Positions 24,374 through 36,801 are shown, counted from the stretch's first letter. The stretch is DNA of 64,000 bases from Lentinula raphanica (GCA_027919835.1 JANVFP010000028.1:496001-560000); one strand, 5' to 3'. Program-made: numbers and translations. The notes: generated from the sequence alone by a model not told the origin.

Positions 24374-26008
24374 TCATTGAGAAAGCGAAGTCGTATTCCT
24401 TACGTCCGAGAACTGGACTATGACGAAGATTTGGATGAGCACGATCCAGATGCCAAAAAGGATGCATGTCATGGACTTGATATACTTCTTCTTGATTCGG
24501 AGGGTGTGGTACTTATCGGAGCTGCCCGGTTCATGGACGGGACGGGGATCCCCAACTCGCTTCTTGTACCACAGTATCACGTCGCATGCACGGTTTCCAT
24601 TGGCACCAGCCACCGCAACAAGGAAACGGTCAGTCGTGGGGTAAGCCTGAACAAGAGATGTGAGTTTTTGAAGTTTGCATGATTAAGTGGACAAGCTCAC
24701 TGCAACGGCCTGGACCATACCACCATTAGGATATTTCAAACGCTGTTCAAGCCTACCGCTCCTGATGTCGTAGACCTCAGCACATGCGCGATCTGTTCCT
24801 CCAATTACTTTGGCTTTCCATTCGCTGAAACAAGAATGTTTTGGGAGCGAAAGAGAAATGGGAGCCTGTTCAAATTGCTTGGTAAGAATCATGCGATGTA
24901 GGTCCCACAGTTCGAAGCCTTGAGTGGTACAGGCTATGAAATCTTGACAGTCTTCATCTAAGGTAACGGTCGCCCTGTGATATCAAAAATCCGTTAGTTT
25001 CAGTCACGGAAACATGCATAAATTTTGGAGTACGCACATGAACTCTGGGGCGTCTGTCTTTCGCCATAATGTATTACCCGTTTGGACATCAAGCAGAGTA
25101 CTATAACACAGAAACACGACGTCAAAAGAGAGTCAATAGAAATCAGACGGACGTACACGATGCCTCCATACATAGAGAAAATAAGGAGGTTCCCAGTGTT
25201 ATCGAAACGTACAGTCTTGGGCATGAAACCTGATTCAAGAGTGGAGAAGTATCTTTGTTTGAAATCCCCGTCCGCCCTCAGGGTCCCCATCAGGATCGAA
25301 CGGCTGGTATAGGAAGCCACAATCTGAACGTGGCTTCCAAGAGCTACCTCTCGGGGATATACGTCCAAGCACAAAACTTGCTTGTGGCCGATGCTTCCAA
25401 CAGGCAATGTGATATTGACGATCTTCCTGTTCAATTCGAATACCTAGCAACAGGAGCTTTCTAACAGATATAGACGGAGTAGGTTCATGATCGCTTACCA
25501 TGCGTTCATCGATGTAGTCCCAAATCTGTAATTGCCCATCCAATGTACCAAGAAGGAGAACGTGACGAGATCTCTGCGCGAAATAAAGCCAAGCAAGAGC
25601 TGGGAATCTACCCTTTTCTGGGGGTTGAGTGGCACGAGTGGCACTTGAGGTGCTAGACGTCCCAAAGCTTCCTATAGGCGAGGAGCTGAATACGACGCTC
25701 TGATTGGTGCTCAAGTTCCAAACATTGACCCCTCCAGGGCCTAGGAACTCATAATTGACCCTCTGCTTCACAAAGGAAAATGAAGTATGCTTACCGACGG
25801 CGGCTAGAAACTTCCCATGGACAGAAAAGGCGAGAGCTGTAATTGCGTCTTCAGGCCCTTTGAGAGTCGTCAGCTCCTTGTAGAGGTCTTGAGATCGGAA
25901 AAAGTTCATCATGATTCGAAGAAAGAAAGAGGGTTTGGTCTTCTTTGTTTGTCGCTCTTTTATGAGGGCGCGCTTAATGACACGCGAGAAATTCCTGGAA
26001 AAGCCCAT
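24374..26008 (-). CDS. WD40-repeat protein with C-terminal membrane anchor, copy 2
   Basis: Several exons joined by GT-AG introns keep one frame from the ATG at 26008 to the TGA at 24374-24376. Blades include AITALAFSVHGKFLAAVG, GGVNVWNLST, LLGTLDGQLQIWDYIDERM, IVASYTSRSILMGTL, MPKTVRFDNTGNLLIFSMYG, and KVIGGTDRACAEVYDIRSGR. The C-terminal MTCILFGIWIVLIQIFVIVQ is a predicted transmembrane helix. Layout, intron positions and the motifs PKTVxF and IGGTD match the gene at 8638-10145, so the two are diverged paralogues. A second in-frame start (MMNFF) near 25912 gives a better match to copy 1. It shares a divergent upstream region with the gene at 26388. Function is unknown; the frame is intact. 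Confidence 0.8.
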
Positions 26009-26387
26009 ATGTCAACTTTTGAGCCCACGAGGTAGATATAGGAACGGATAATCGGGTATTACCACCTGTGTATTCGTTGGGTTGAAATAGAAGAGAAACA
26101 CGATTGCTTGACTTGGGTAATGAAATGTGGAGAATCGTTGTGCGCAAACATGGGTCGTGGTAAAAAGAAGTGCGCTATATTGATCTCAACGGACCACCAC
26201 ATATATATATCTTCTTCACTAGGTAGATAAGCGCCTTCATGCCGTCGCTTGCCGCCCATTTTTTGTCGATAAAATCGATTTCAATTCTCCCCGGCCGTAT
26301 ATATATATATATATTGTGTGTATATACAATTAAACCCTAGTGCCTGCAACGTTTCTTTGAGCCACTCGCATCTCAATCTTCCTTCCC
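26009..26387. promoter_or_regulatory. Divergent promoter region with TA microsatellite
   Basis: This 379-bp gap separates a minus-strand gene starting at 26008 from a plus-strand gene starting at 26388, so it should drive both. It contains about ten TA units (roughly 26299-26322), a second AT-rich block (ATATATATAT near 26200), and a pyrimidine-rich stretch just before the 26388 start. Confidence 0.45.
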
Positions 26388-27263
26388 ATGGCATACTTTT
26401 CCTCCCACTTTGTCGATCAGATGGAGGAATTTCGTGAAGAAGGAACTCCCACTATGGTAGACCGAACAATTTTTCCCACTGTTCGACCCTCGGTGAGTGC
26501 ATTGTTCAGTGATTTTCAGGATCTGATGCTCGTTCGGCTTTGTATAATGCTAAGAAACAGCAAGTACGATTTACATCTGTCCCTTTGGTGTTCTCCGATG
26601 TGGACACTACTGCCAGTGCACCGTTAATGCCTGAAACACCTACCGCCTCTTCGAGTCGGTACCCTCGTCGCTTCTCAACCCCCATTGCATACGGCTCTGA
26701 CTCTGGGAGTGATTCTGATACTCCTGGAATGTCCCATCCTCATTCAAAAGGGCAGTCGGCTGGAATACCTAAGCCCGATGGAGAAGCTGGAAGGCCAGGT
26801 CGAGGAGGCTACAACCTACAGGCGACTCTTAAGTGGTCGGTCAAGAAGTGGAGATCTGTACAGGTTATTGATTCCGCGTCCTTGCTGCTGAACTTTCATT
26901 TTGACTCTATTGATAACAGGGGTTCATTCGGTCGCGCGTCCTGGAAATGCTAGACTGTTCTCTACCTTTATCCGATCAGCCATTGCTGCGTGTTCAGGCC
27001 ATTCGGGATCAGGTAAAACAAAGCCAGGTCATTGAACTCAACCAAGTACTCACTCTACCCTCTAGGCTAGCACCAAGTTCCCATTCTTGAACGATTATGA
27101 GAACTTGTGGGTGGTAGACGATATGATTCGATCTCGCCTCAAATACGAGAAAACAGCCTTGAAACGTAAAACGGATAGTAGGCTCGCAGATGAAGCGCGA
27201 GCTAAATCCAAAGAGCGTATTACGATCAGCATTCCAGCCTCGAAGAGGTCTCGCAATGCTTGA
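26388..27263 (+). CDS. Small basic protein of unknown function
   Basis: Four exons (26388-26492, 26555-26863, 26920-27012, 27066-27263) join in frame into 234 residues. A Ser/Pro-rich middle contains an acidic GSDSGSDSDTPG run. It is followed by a segment that looks folded (GYNLQATLKWSVKKWRSVQ, FIRSRVLEML, FPFLNDYENLWVVDDMIRSR). The C-terminus is basic (ALKRKTDSR, ASKRSRNA) and could be a nuclear localisation signal. I recall similar C-terminal blocks in agaric hypothetical proteins but no named domain. A nuclear role is inference from charge only. The second intron uses an acceptor TAAG at 26551-26554; the nearer TTTCAG would shift the frame. Confidence 0.65.
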
Positions 27264-28150
27264 GCATGCCATCCTATGCTCAATAGATAAATCGTCTCCT
27301 TTGTATCATACACTTCCAGCATGAACTATAGGATATAAATAGAAAATTCTCCCTACTAGCAGCACCTGTACAGGAAGAGTCAGGATCTCCCTCTCCTCTC
27401 GTCTCCCTCCGAGGTTCGAACTTCGGACCCGCCTCATTACAGTGAACTTCCTGAAATCAGAATACGGGTTCATCTGCGGGAGACATTACGCAGTATGGAC
27501 ATTCCGGGGTTATCCTACGATCAGAACTGTGCATCAGGTCACTTTATCATATCACAGTGCGCGTTCAGAGAGACTGAGAGAGTGTTTAACTGACCATTGG
27601 CACTTCGGTTGTACACCAAAAGTGCATCATGTGCTTATCACGCGTTCGCGCTTGATCATTACGTGATGCGTTTGTTGATTTCCGCTTTTTCCTGCAACTG
27701 TGAGATCCTTCGTCGACCTCCAATATTCTTCATGCTCTGATCTGGTCGTTGGTCGTCGGATGGACCCGCGCGAGGAGGCTCATCATATTTCTCATATCCA
27801 GATCTAGTATTATGGTCTGACAAAGGTAGGGAACTATATTTTCACAGGAAATTTGAAAGTTGATGTACGTTTAAAGGTGCTTGTAACCGGCTTGCCAATG
27901 TGCAGTCAAGCCAAAAGAGAGTGCTTCATAATCTCACTGACAGGAGATTATCTGGAGGTCCAATGCGCGAGGAGGGAGAGAAGTAACCCCGAAGAACCTA
28001 ATCGAGCGAAAACGGCTGCAAAATCCCATTCGAATCCAACTATTCCGTTACTACGTTGTCCCCGTTTACCTTGCGCCGTCGAGTGTTTCACCTTAATTCG
28101 AACAATCCCAGTCAAAACTTCTTCCCTACCTCGTCGCCCGTAGTCTCTCC
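27264..28150. other. No supported gene
   Basis: Short conflicting frames only. On the minus strand near 27408-27432 there is a GTTCGAAC-type element resembling a pol III box B, but no tRNA fold or box A could be drawn around it. Confidence 0.35.
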
Positions 28151-28159
28151 CCTGGTGGA

Positions 28160-28905
28160 AGGAATGAAGGAATGAATCGTTACTGGGACTGTAGCGCTAG
28201 CACCCAATGCCGAACAAACTCATCCCAAAGCTGCCTCATCGCCACCTACCCTTCAATATGTCACTCCTTCGCTGCCTTTGCACAAGAAACAGCCTTCTTT
28301 GTCGATCGTCTCACCCAAAGCAGAGACCAATCAGCCTGCTGGAAAGGATACCAGCCACATCTCTTCCTTTGGTGTCCCGAGAATATCTCATCAACTGTGG
28401 CCTCAGTCGAGAGTTCATCTTCTACGTTTCGAAGAGCTCGATTTGCATTTGCCCAAAAATCTCAATTCCGGTGGGATCATTCCATACACTCCAGCTACTT
28501 TGGAATTGTTACTCGGACCCCAAGACCAGACGCTATCCCCTCATCGACGTCATCTCGACCATCCATCCAAGCTTACCTTCCAGACCTTTATCCACCGACT
28601 AGGATCCCCTGAGGGATACCCCCAAACATGTAGAACACCCCACGGATGTCGCCGCCCTGCATGACATGGAACGCCAAAACGACGAGAAGAATTACTTGCT
28701 AGAAAGGCTGTTGAAGCATTGCGGAAGAACTGTAATCTCAACGCTACTACGATCACTAAGCTGGGTGTGGATTCTGAATTGAAAAACGTTGAGATGGTGC
28801 CCTTGGCACCCTAGAAAAGCGTGGACGATTTTTGCGGACCATCGAGCCAGCTGCACCAGACAAAATGGATGTTGACGAAGAGGTTCCGCAACTCAGTACC
28901 TCTTG
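28160..28905 (+). pseudogene. Degraded gene, family not recognised
   Basis: A plus-strand frame runs from about 28190 (ALAPNAEQTHPKAAS) through a proline-rich stretch and HLLRFEELDLHLPKNL to a stop near 28664. The same frame then resumes with ARKAVEALRKNCNLNATTIT and DSELKNVEMVPLAP, and a shifted frame gives LEKRGRFLRTIEPAAP with DKMDVDEEVPQLS. Composition and order suggest one gene broken by a stop at 28664 and a frameshift near 28805. It lies just upstream of CC1 on the same strand and could be its former 5' end; this is a guess. Confidence 0.3.
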
Positions 28906-29586
28906 TAAAGTCGCTTCATATTCGTTGTCCCGTTGCTGATTATGATTCTTTCGCAGACCTTCCCTTATCAGAATTCTGATATCCTCCTTTCAAAAAAGGC
29001 CATCTTCCAAAATCGTTCAAAACAAGGTAAGTGTCGTCAAGTTTTGAACACGGTTTGTTTGAATTCGTCGCTCATTATCACTGATCAGCCATGTGTTTCG
29101 GGTACTCATCGTCATGGTGAGAGTAGTAATAGGTGCGCGCCACGCTTCAAATGAGTGAGCTAGATATGAAGTAATAAGCTCCTACAGTATCGCAGAGCAT
29201 CGACTATGCTCCTGTATCGTGGACCCGATATCTTAGACACGACGGTCATTGCGCTGAAACAATTTGAGGCCGCTCATACATAGACCACATCATCGAAACG
29301 TTAGCCGCATGTTGTCATCTCAATAGAACTTGATCTGCATACATTCAGCACTAGAGCTAGGGAGAGACACAGGAAGCTGCAGCCAGCACAGACGAAATAT
29401 GTACTGGCCATGAACTGTGTTCATGACGTTGACGGCGCACCCTCGTGTAATATTGAATCTGTCATTGACATTCTACATAGCCTATCCAGCATCTGATCAT
29501 TACCCAGTCAACGTGTTGGAACGTGTTGGAACGTGCTTTATTTCCTTTGGACACCTTTGTTCACTTACTCCTCCAACTCAGCTACC
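28906..29586. other. Intergenic, upstream of CC1
   Basis: No gene is supported. An 11-bp unit (AACGTGTTGGA-like) is repeated about 2.5 times near 29508-29535, close to the CC1 start, within what should be its promoter or 5' leader. Confidence 0.35.
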
Positions 29587-32500
29587 ATGGATGTGGACGA
29601 TGCAGAACCTCACAATGTAAGAGCAGCCAGATGATGATCGCAGAACCTCTCTTGATATCCTTCAACAGATCTCTGAAGCCGGGCCTAGTATGCCACTGCT
29701 GTCAAACAAAGTATGTCATTCAAATTCTGCATCTCCGTTCGTGAATTGTTTTGATTGTGCCGGATCCAGAATACAGATCGTGTGGACGACGTTGATATGG
29801 AAGCATCCCGGCCTGATTCGAAAGGGAAAAAGCGAGCTCGGGAGGGCGATCCCGAGAAGGTCGTTGGGGTGAGTCGGCTCATATTTCTTTACGAACCTTG
29901 GCTTCAATCGTGTCGACCGTCTAGGTTTCGACGCGAAAGGTCTTCCTTCAAGATGAAGGTCAACTTGTAGGGAAATATTCAAAAGTTGTGAAGGAACTCT
30001 TGAGTACTCGGAAGGTCTGTAGCTGGGCATTTACGCGCCCGATCATCTTACCAACTCCCATCTCTTTGCAGCAAAAGAAGGAGTTGGAAGAAATTGTTGC
30101 AACCCTCAAAGAAGAGCAACAAGCTTGGGAGGTGCAAATCAATCTCTGTTCAATCCGAGATTGTTGATTGATGATGCGTGAATTAAGGGAGAATCCATGG
30201 GATATCAGCATCAGATCAACTCTCTCCTCCGGAAAAATGCTGATTTGATGTACCCGGACAACCAGGTAGCACACGATCTATTACATTTGCTCTCTTCTCA
30301 TTTCCAGTATCAAATCCTCTAGAATACGACGTCTCAGGTAAACCACTTCTGACTCTACATACTAGCGTTCTCATCACTGTGGACCCATTAGGATGCGCAA
30401 TTACAGAGGAAGGATAATTCGACTAACACTGAGCCTCTATCCCAGGTGAGCTACTTCTGACTTTACATACTACTGTTCTCATCACCTGGCCATGTCAGGA
30501 TGCAGAGCAAATAGAACGGAAGGACAATTCTACTAATACTGAGCCTCTATCTGAGGTAAGCTACTTCTGAATCCGCATACCCAGCATAGTGCGCGTTCCA
30601 CTTCAACGATTTGCAGGATGTCCAGAGGGATTTGAAAGAGCGCGATGCAAAGATCAACGTACTTCAAACGCAGATCAGGATATCCAAAGAAAAATGTGCC
30701 GAGTCTGATGAATCGAAGAAGAAGCTCAAGGATGATCTCGCACGCGCTGGTGAGCAGCTCCAAGAAGCTAAGACCCGGATGGCGGAGTCAAAAGACGAAT
30801 TATCCCATAAGTTGACCGAGCTTCACGTTAGTAGCCCTACAAGTCAGTAGTGGATGCCTTCTCATGATTTTCTTCGTAGGAGACAAAACTCTTGTTAGAG
30901 AAACAGAACTCGGAACTCAAAGAACTGAGGGAAAAGGAGACTCGCGCAAACGAAGAAGTTCAAGCGCTGACCAATGAAATTTTCAACTGCAAGGCCGAAC
31001 GAGACGACCAGATCAAGATATCCAAAGAAACATGTGCCGAGTCTGATCAATCGAAGAAGAAGCTCAAGGATGATCTCGCACGCGTTGGTGAGCAGCTCCA
31101 AGAAGCTAAGATCCAGATGGCGGAGTCAAAAGACGAATTATCCCATAAGTTGACCGAGCTTCAGGTTAGTAGCCCTACAAGTCAGTAGTGGATGCCTTCT
31201 CATGATTTTCTTCGTAGGAGACAAAACTCTTGTTAGAGAAACAGAACTCGGAACTCAAAGAACTGAGGGAAAAGGAGACTCGCGCAATCGAAGAAGTTCA
31301 GGCGCTGACCAACGAAATTGTCAACTGCAAGGCCGAACGAGACGACGCCAAAAAGAAACTGCACGATGAGCAGTATGCAAATATGATGCACGAGGCGGAG
31401 AACGCAGATGTCCTAGATGATCTAGAAGTGAGTAAGATCTATATATAACTGCCAAGTTCATTCATTGACAATGGACAGGATTTGTGGAAGCAGCGATTGG
31501 AAAACCGCCAAGGGGAATATTCAGCCCGGATTCGAGACTTAGAGGTGCGCTATTTGTATGTCTCACAGTTCAGTTCAGTCTGAAATGTTATCAGGCTGAA
31601 CTAGAAAATAAGAGGTCGGACGCGGCTGATGTACAGGTGAGCTATTGGCTCTGACCTGTGCAATAATGACCAACGCTTCAATGCCGTCGATGAATGCAAG
31701 AACAAACTAGAGGAGTTGAAAGAGGAGCTGAAGCAACTCAAGGTGAAGATCTTCCATGGTCACTTGTTCCAACTGCGGTCTGTACCATGTTCATTGGTGA
31801 AATACTCAGGATCAACATCGCAAAGAAACGGAGACGCTTCAGAAACAAATCACAGCAAAAGAGGCAAGTTTGGCTCCTTTGATTTGAAACGCAGACTAAA
31901 CCTTATCCTTCGACAGACCGCGGTCAATCAGGAGGTCTCAAGCAAAGCGGACCTTATCCAGTCGCACGAAAGTGATTTAAAAGCCATCAAGCAAAGTCTG
32001 GCGGAGGCAAATTCGGAGATCGACCGTCTCACAGTAAGAGGTGACTATTCCTGTTATGCGTCTATCTGAGGCTCTCTTTAGAGTAAGGAAAATGCCCTTG
32101 TGAACGCCCACAGCAATGAAGAGAACAAGCTGAAAGCAGCCATCGTCGTCGAGCAGCAAGCCGTGCGGGATTTGTCAACGAAACTGTCAGAAACTTCAGT
32201 GCGCCGTCTGATATATTATCCCGCATCTATGACCTGAGGTTTGTAACAGTTATCTCTGGAGAATCTCAGGAAAGAAAAGAACCAGTGGGAAACCAGGACG
32301 CAAGAACTTAACCAGGAATTGGTATCTGTCAAGGCTGAGATGAAATCATTTGAGGTACGCGTACCCTTTGCGATCCGTTGTGAAGTGTTAACTCTACATG
32401 GTATTTGAACTAGACGAAAAATGCGACAGGTTCAAAGGAGCAAATCGATGCAGAAAAAGGACTCAGAGACAAAGTGGAAGAACTCACCAAGGAAAAGACG

Positions 32501-35500
32501 GTGAGTATTCGATTTGAGATACTTCAGCCTGAAGTTTCGAAGGCCTCTTTGCAGAATTTAGAAAGAGAAAAGAGGCAACAAGAAGACAGGATACAGACCC
32601 TCACGCAGAATTTAGCGACCGCTCAATCAGACGTTAACAAGTTGAATGTAGGAGACTTTCGTGAATCGTATCCATCTTAAACGTCATCTTGATCTTTGGT
32701 TAGTTGAAATCAACCGCTCTTGAAAAGGAGAAGAACGGGAAAGAAGCAGAACTCACAACACAAATGTCAGAAAAAGCGGTGAGTATCACGAAATGTGGTA
32801 TATGAAGTCTGCAAAACTATCGCTACAGAATCTTGAGCAAGAAAAGAACAAGTTGGAAACCAGGATGCAAAAACTCAACCAGGAATTGGCGTCTGTTAAG
32901 GCTGAGATGAAATCACTCGAGGTATGCGTACCCCTTGCGATCCATTATGAAGCATTGTCTCACCACCGTATAACTAGATTAAAACTGCAACAGGTTCCAA
33001 GGAGCAAATCGACACAGAAAGAAAACTCAGAGACAAGGTGCAAGAACTCATCAAGAATAAGACAGTGAGTATTTGACTTTAGGTTCAAGATAATTAATTC
33101 TCTACGCCAGCTGAAGTTTCCAAGGCCTCTTTGCAGAAGTACGAAAAAGAAAAGAACCAACAAGAAGACAAAATACGGACCCTCACGCAAAATTTAGCGT
33201 CCGCTCAATCAGACGTGAACAAGTTGAATGTATGAAATTTTTGTATCCATATCGCACGACAGCTTGAGAATATTTGATCAGTTAAAACTCACCGCTCTCG
33301 AAAAGGAGAAGAACAAAAAAGAAGCACAACTCACGGCCGAAGTGCAGGCCCTCACTACTCAAAAGTTGGAAAAAGCGGTGAGAGTCACAAATTGTGGTAT
33401 ATGAAGCACGTCTGAAGTCTTCGAAGGAAACTGTATCAAGTCTCAAAAAGGAAAAACAAGAACGAGAGGCGCGTGTTCGAGAGCTCATGCGGGAATTGGG
33501 ATCCGTTAAATCAAATATAGAACGGCTGGAGGTACGAGAACATGAAACCTGAACTGCTTATCATAACGCTCATCTTTGATCAGCGTCGGACAACCGAGCG
33601 CGCAGGGGAGAAAGAATCAAAAGAAGAACTCAATTTAACGATCATAACCCTGCGTGAAAGTTTAGACAAACTCACTAATGAAAACCAAGATCTAAAGGTG
33701 ACGGCCATTGCGATGTATACCTCCGCAAACACTAACTTCTTTGAAGGGTACTAAAAAGGAGTCCGAAAGGCTTGCTCGAGAGAACTCTGACAATGCAGCG
33801 GTCAGTACTTTCAGTATTTACGCAAGGGATGTTCTCATACCTTTAAATCAGAAGCAACGCCAGGAAGATTTAAAGAGAATTCAGGCTCTGGAGGCAGCTA
33901 TCCGAACCAAAGATGTCTGATTTCTTGGAATTATTCTTTCTACGATGTTGACAATGCTGATGTAGGCACAAATTCTCGACGGAGTAGAGGCTAGGGCTAC
34001 ACTCTTGAAGAAGCGCGACAGCGAAGCCCAGGTGCTCGAAGCACAGTTGCTTGACGCCCAAAACAATATTGAGCGCTTACAGGTGAAACTGAATTCTTGA
34101 CGACGAGCTTTATGGATTGACGGTCATTTTAGAATGAACGCAATGAGATGGTCTCGAAGCATCAGACCGAGTTACAGGTAACTACATGAGGACGCTCAGC
34201 TTCGAACGAAAGTTGATATATATTCTTTCCTAGGATAAACGAAAAGAGGATCCGAGCTCATTGTTGGTCGTAAAGGATGCCGAAATAGATGTGGGACTCC
34301 ATCTATTCAACGTGAGATATACACCTCACTTTCAACAGGACCTTCGGAAAGAAATCGCCAGCTTGAAACAAGCTCTCCAGACTTCCAAACCGTTTTCGGA
34401 TAGAATCAAAGAATTGGAGGCGCAGCTCAAACCTCTGCAAGAGCGGCTCGATGGCGACTGGGTACAACGGGTGAATTGTTTCACTGTGTCATTTTCACTT
34501 GCTAAAGTTCTATCACGACCAAGTCTCGTTTTGAACAGACCAAGAGCATGCTCGCCGACCAACAGAAGAAGGTCATTGATCTTCAACGGCAGCTTGCAGA
34601 CAGCAAGGTACGGTCGACATTTGACATGACCGTATAAATACACTAAAGCCTGAGATCACAGAATCCAGCCAGCACTTCAAAGCAAACAAAGCCGACATCT
34701 GCGGCTGGGGACTTAACCTCACTTCAAACTGAAATCTCAAAGCTCACCACTTTGAACGTCAAAAACAGTGAGGAAATCAAGACGCTCAGAGAGGCCAACC
34801 GTAGACTTGAGCAAACGAATGCGGATTACAGAGCTGATATCAATGTCAGTTCTAAGTTTGCTATAAAGTCGTACAAGCTTGATATTCACTCAATTACAGA
34901 AAACGGCCTCGACTTTGGGAACCACTGACGCCTCGACTTTGGGAACCACTGACAGTGTACCACAAATTTTCGGTGCCACTAGACGAAATGCCAGGAAAAT
35001 ATTATCGAGGGTCAATGTGGAAGCTGCTATTTCCAGTGCTAACCGGAAGTACATGTTGAGAGGCCCATTAGAAGTAAGCAGTTTTCTTAGTTCTTACTAT
35101 CTCTTGCTTATGAGCTCGTAGACGAACGATTCAAGTTATGTGGCTGATACCGAGAATGACGACGAGCCGTCCCAGTTTAACTATATGCTTGGGCAGAAAC
35201 CAAAACGCAAGTCGCCATATGTGAGTCAGGATTCTTATGCATGTTATACCGATTGTTAAATCTTGTGAAAACACTAGTCGCTCACAACCAAGAAAGCCAA
35301 GCCTGGTTTGGTGAGTACGTTCCTCTATCTAGGCTGTGTTTCATTTACGATCAATCTTAGACCGATGACAAAGGGAAACCGCAAGAAACGACACCACCCA
35401 AATTTCCTATCGACGTTATGTCTGGTGTGAATGATACTCCACCCCAAACGACGCCCGATAAGATTGACAAGGGGAAACAGAAAGCGACAACCTCTCAAGC

Positions 35501-36675
35501 AGAAATGTCCAGCGACGAAGAAGATATTTACTCTGACAATGACGTCGAGTCCAAAGTCGGTCGGACTCGCGCTTTTTACAGTCGAAAGGGAATTCGAGCA
35601 CGATGGACTAAAGAAGCTCAGGAAAAACAATCAAACGTATGTCACCTCCGACCCCACCTGTCTAGGCTCAATATGTCTGTTATAGACACTCGTCAGAACG
35701 CAACTTAGAGAAATGCTCAACGTTACCAAGAACAACGATGGCACAAGGCGCCCCGGCATCGAACAAGTTTCAAAATCTCGTTTGGATGATTTCCTAAACG
35801 GAGCGGCAGAGAGTGGGCCTGGGCTTCGCTGCACCTATCTCGATACCAGTGGAAAAAGCATCGACGAATTCATGGCATCGGAATGGAATCAGATGTTCAT
35901 TCTGAACTTAGCCCAGGAGTGTGAGGCCATTGTCCAGGAATCCAGGGATCGCAAACGCTTTGCAAAGTTCAATTGGGTAGATATTGCCAAGGACAGAGTG
36001 TACCGAGTACTGCTCGAGATTTCCCATGCTATACCACGACCCGGTGAAACGAAGAAAGAGGCTTTGGCTCGAGTGTTGGAGAAATATGTGGCGTCGCTCG
36101 AAAATGCAAAGAACACCTCTTCAAGACACAGGGTATGGATGCCACTTTTGTCTAACGCTCCCAATCTTGACTATCAATCTGCACAGAAATATGACATACG
36201 GATGAAAGTTGCAGCTAGCATGGTCGAGGTTTGTGAAGATAGGGATGATAAGGACGGAGTCAGTTTCTGGCAATGGGTAGTGTTGCTTCTCAATCGTGCG
36301 GGGCATGAATTCATGTCGGACGAAGAAGACATGTGGTACTTGGATGAAACCAGTGGCAGTAGCAGTAGCCGCATTCCGAAAGCGGCCAAGCAGGTCCTTC
36401 GTCTCAAATGGCGCCACAGCTACTTCACGAAGCTGTTCACCTTCATTGAGGTCACAACAGGCATTGAGGAGATGATATTTCACCAGACAGGTCGTCCTCC
36501 GATGCCCCGGATTCGGGTGGAGAAAGAATCCACTTGGCCACCGCCTCCCAATCGACCAAAGAGCTTTTTCAACCCGACCTGGCTAGCGAACAGGAGCATT
36601 GTACAACGGTTAGCACTGCAGTTGGACGATGCCGAATTTGTCCTGCACAATTTTGAAGGATACATGGATTCATAG
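29587..36675 (+). CDS. CC1: giant multi-exon coiled-coil protein with C-terminal SDEED domain
   Basis: The start ATG (29587) opens MDVDDAEPHN, followed by an unusually large number of short exons (many under 100 bp) separated by introns of about 50-60 bp. I read several dozen consistent junctions; the product should be roughly 1500 residues. Order: short acidic and basic N-terminus (KGKKRAREGD); a very long heptad-rich coiled coil from about 30060 to 34850; a linker with NLS-like KPKRKSPY and an acidic SSDEEDIYSDNDVES run; and a C-terminal domain (about 35690-36675) with SEWNQMF and FMSDEEDMW. The coil contains three kinds of tandem exon duplication and one GC-AG intron. It is paralogous to CC2 (58072-63791) and CC3 (36802-37772). 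I know no named domain. A structural or nuclear scaffold role is inference. The exact exon list needs RNA data. Confidence 0.7.
30339..30555 (+). repeat. Tandem exon-plus-intron duplication in CC1, 107-bp unit
   Basis: Exons 30392-30445 and 30499-30555 both encode a short peptide ending NSTNTEPLSQ/E, and each is preceded by a similar intron (shared ACTTCTGACT, CATACTA, GTTCTCATCAC). The unit is about 107 bp. A third, weaker copy of the intron start follows at 30556. Confidence 0.75.
30672..31347 (+). repeat. Tandem duplication in CC1, 338-bp unit (two exons' worth plus intron)
   Basis: The segment starting AGATCAGGATATCCAAAGAA at about 30672 recurs at about 31010, and GAGACAAAACTCTTGTTAGA at 30880 recurs at 31218. 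Both offsets are 338 bp, and the intron between (with GTAGCCCTACAAGTCAGTAG) is copied almost perfectly. The third unit is partial. Each unit encodes a coiled-coil stretch (KKKLKDDLAR, EQLQEAK, ESKDELSHKLTEL). Confidence 0.85.
31864..31916 (+). other. GC-AG intron in CC1
   Basis: Exon ...ITAKE ends AAAGAG and the intron starts GCAAGT, the classic GC-donor consensus. It ends in CGACAG and the frame continues TAVNQEVSSK. Reading with any nearby GT breaks the frame. Confidence 0.6.
32261..33390 (+). repeat. Tandem duplication in CC1, about 575-bp unit, diverged
   Basis: A block of several exons and introns starting GAATCT at 32261 recurs from about 32828. It includes KNQWETRTQELNQEL against KNKLETRMQKLNQEL, the SKEQIDAEK/SKEQIDTER exon, the QTLTQNLATAQSD/RTLTQNLASAQSD exon, and the TALEKEKN exon. 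Offsets are 567-582 bp, so small indels have accumulated and it is older than the 338-bp duplication. Confidence 0.75.
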
Positions 36676-36801
36676 TCTCATGCTAGTATGTTATGTACAC
36701 CGTGTGGACCAGTCTATTTGAGCATATTGTATCTATCCTGAAAAAATTGGACCGTTCTGTCGCTAATGAGAACAAGATGTAAAGCATGCTTGTAAAAAAT
36801 C

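Noticed and set aside
27405..27440. Second box-B-like string (GTTCGAAC) on the minus strand
   Set aside because: The string is palindromic and has no surrounding cloverleaf; chance is sufficient.
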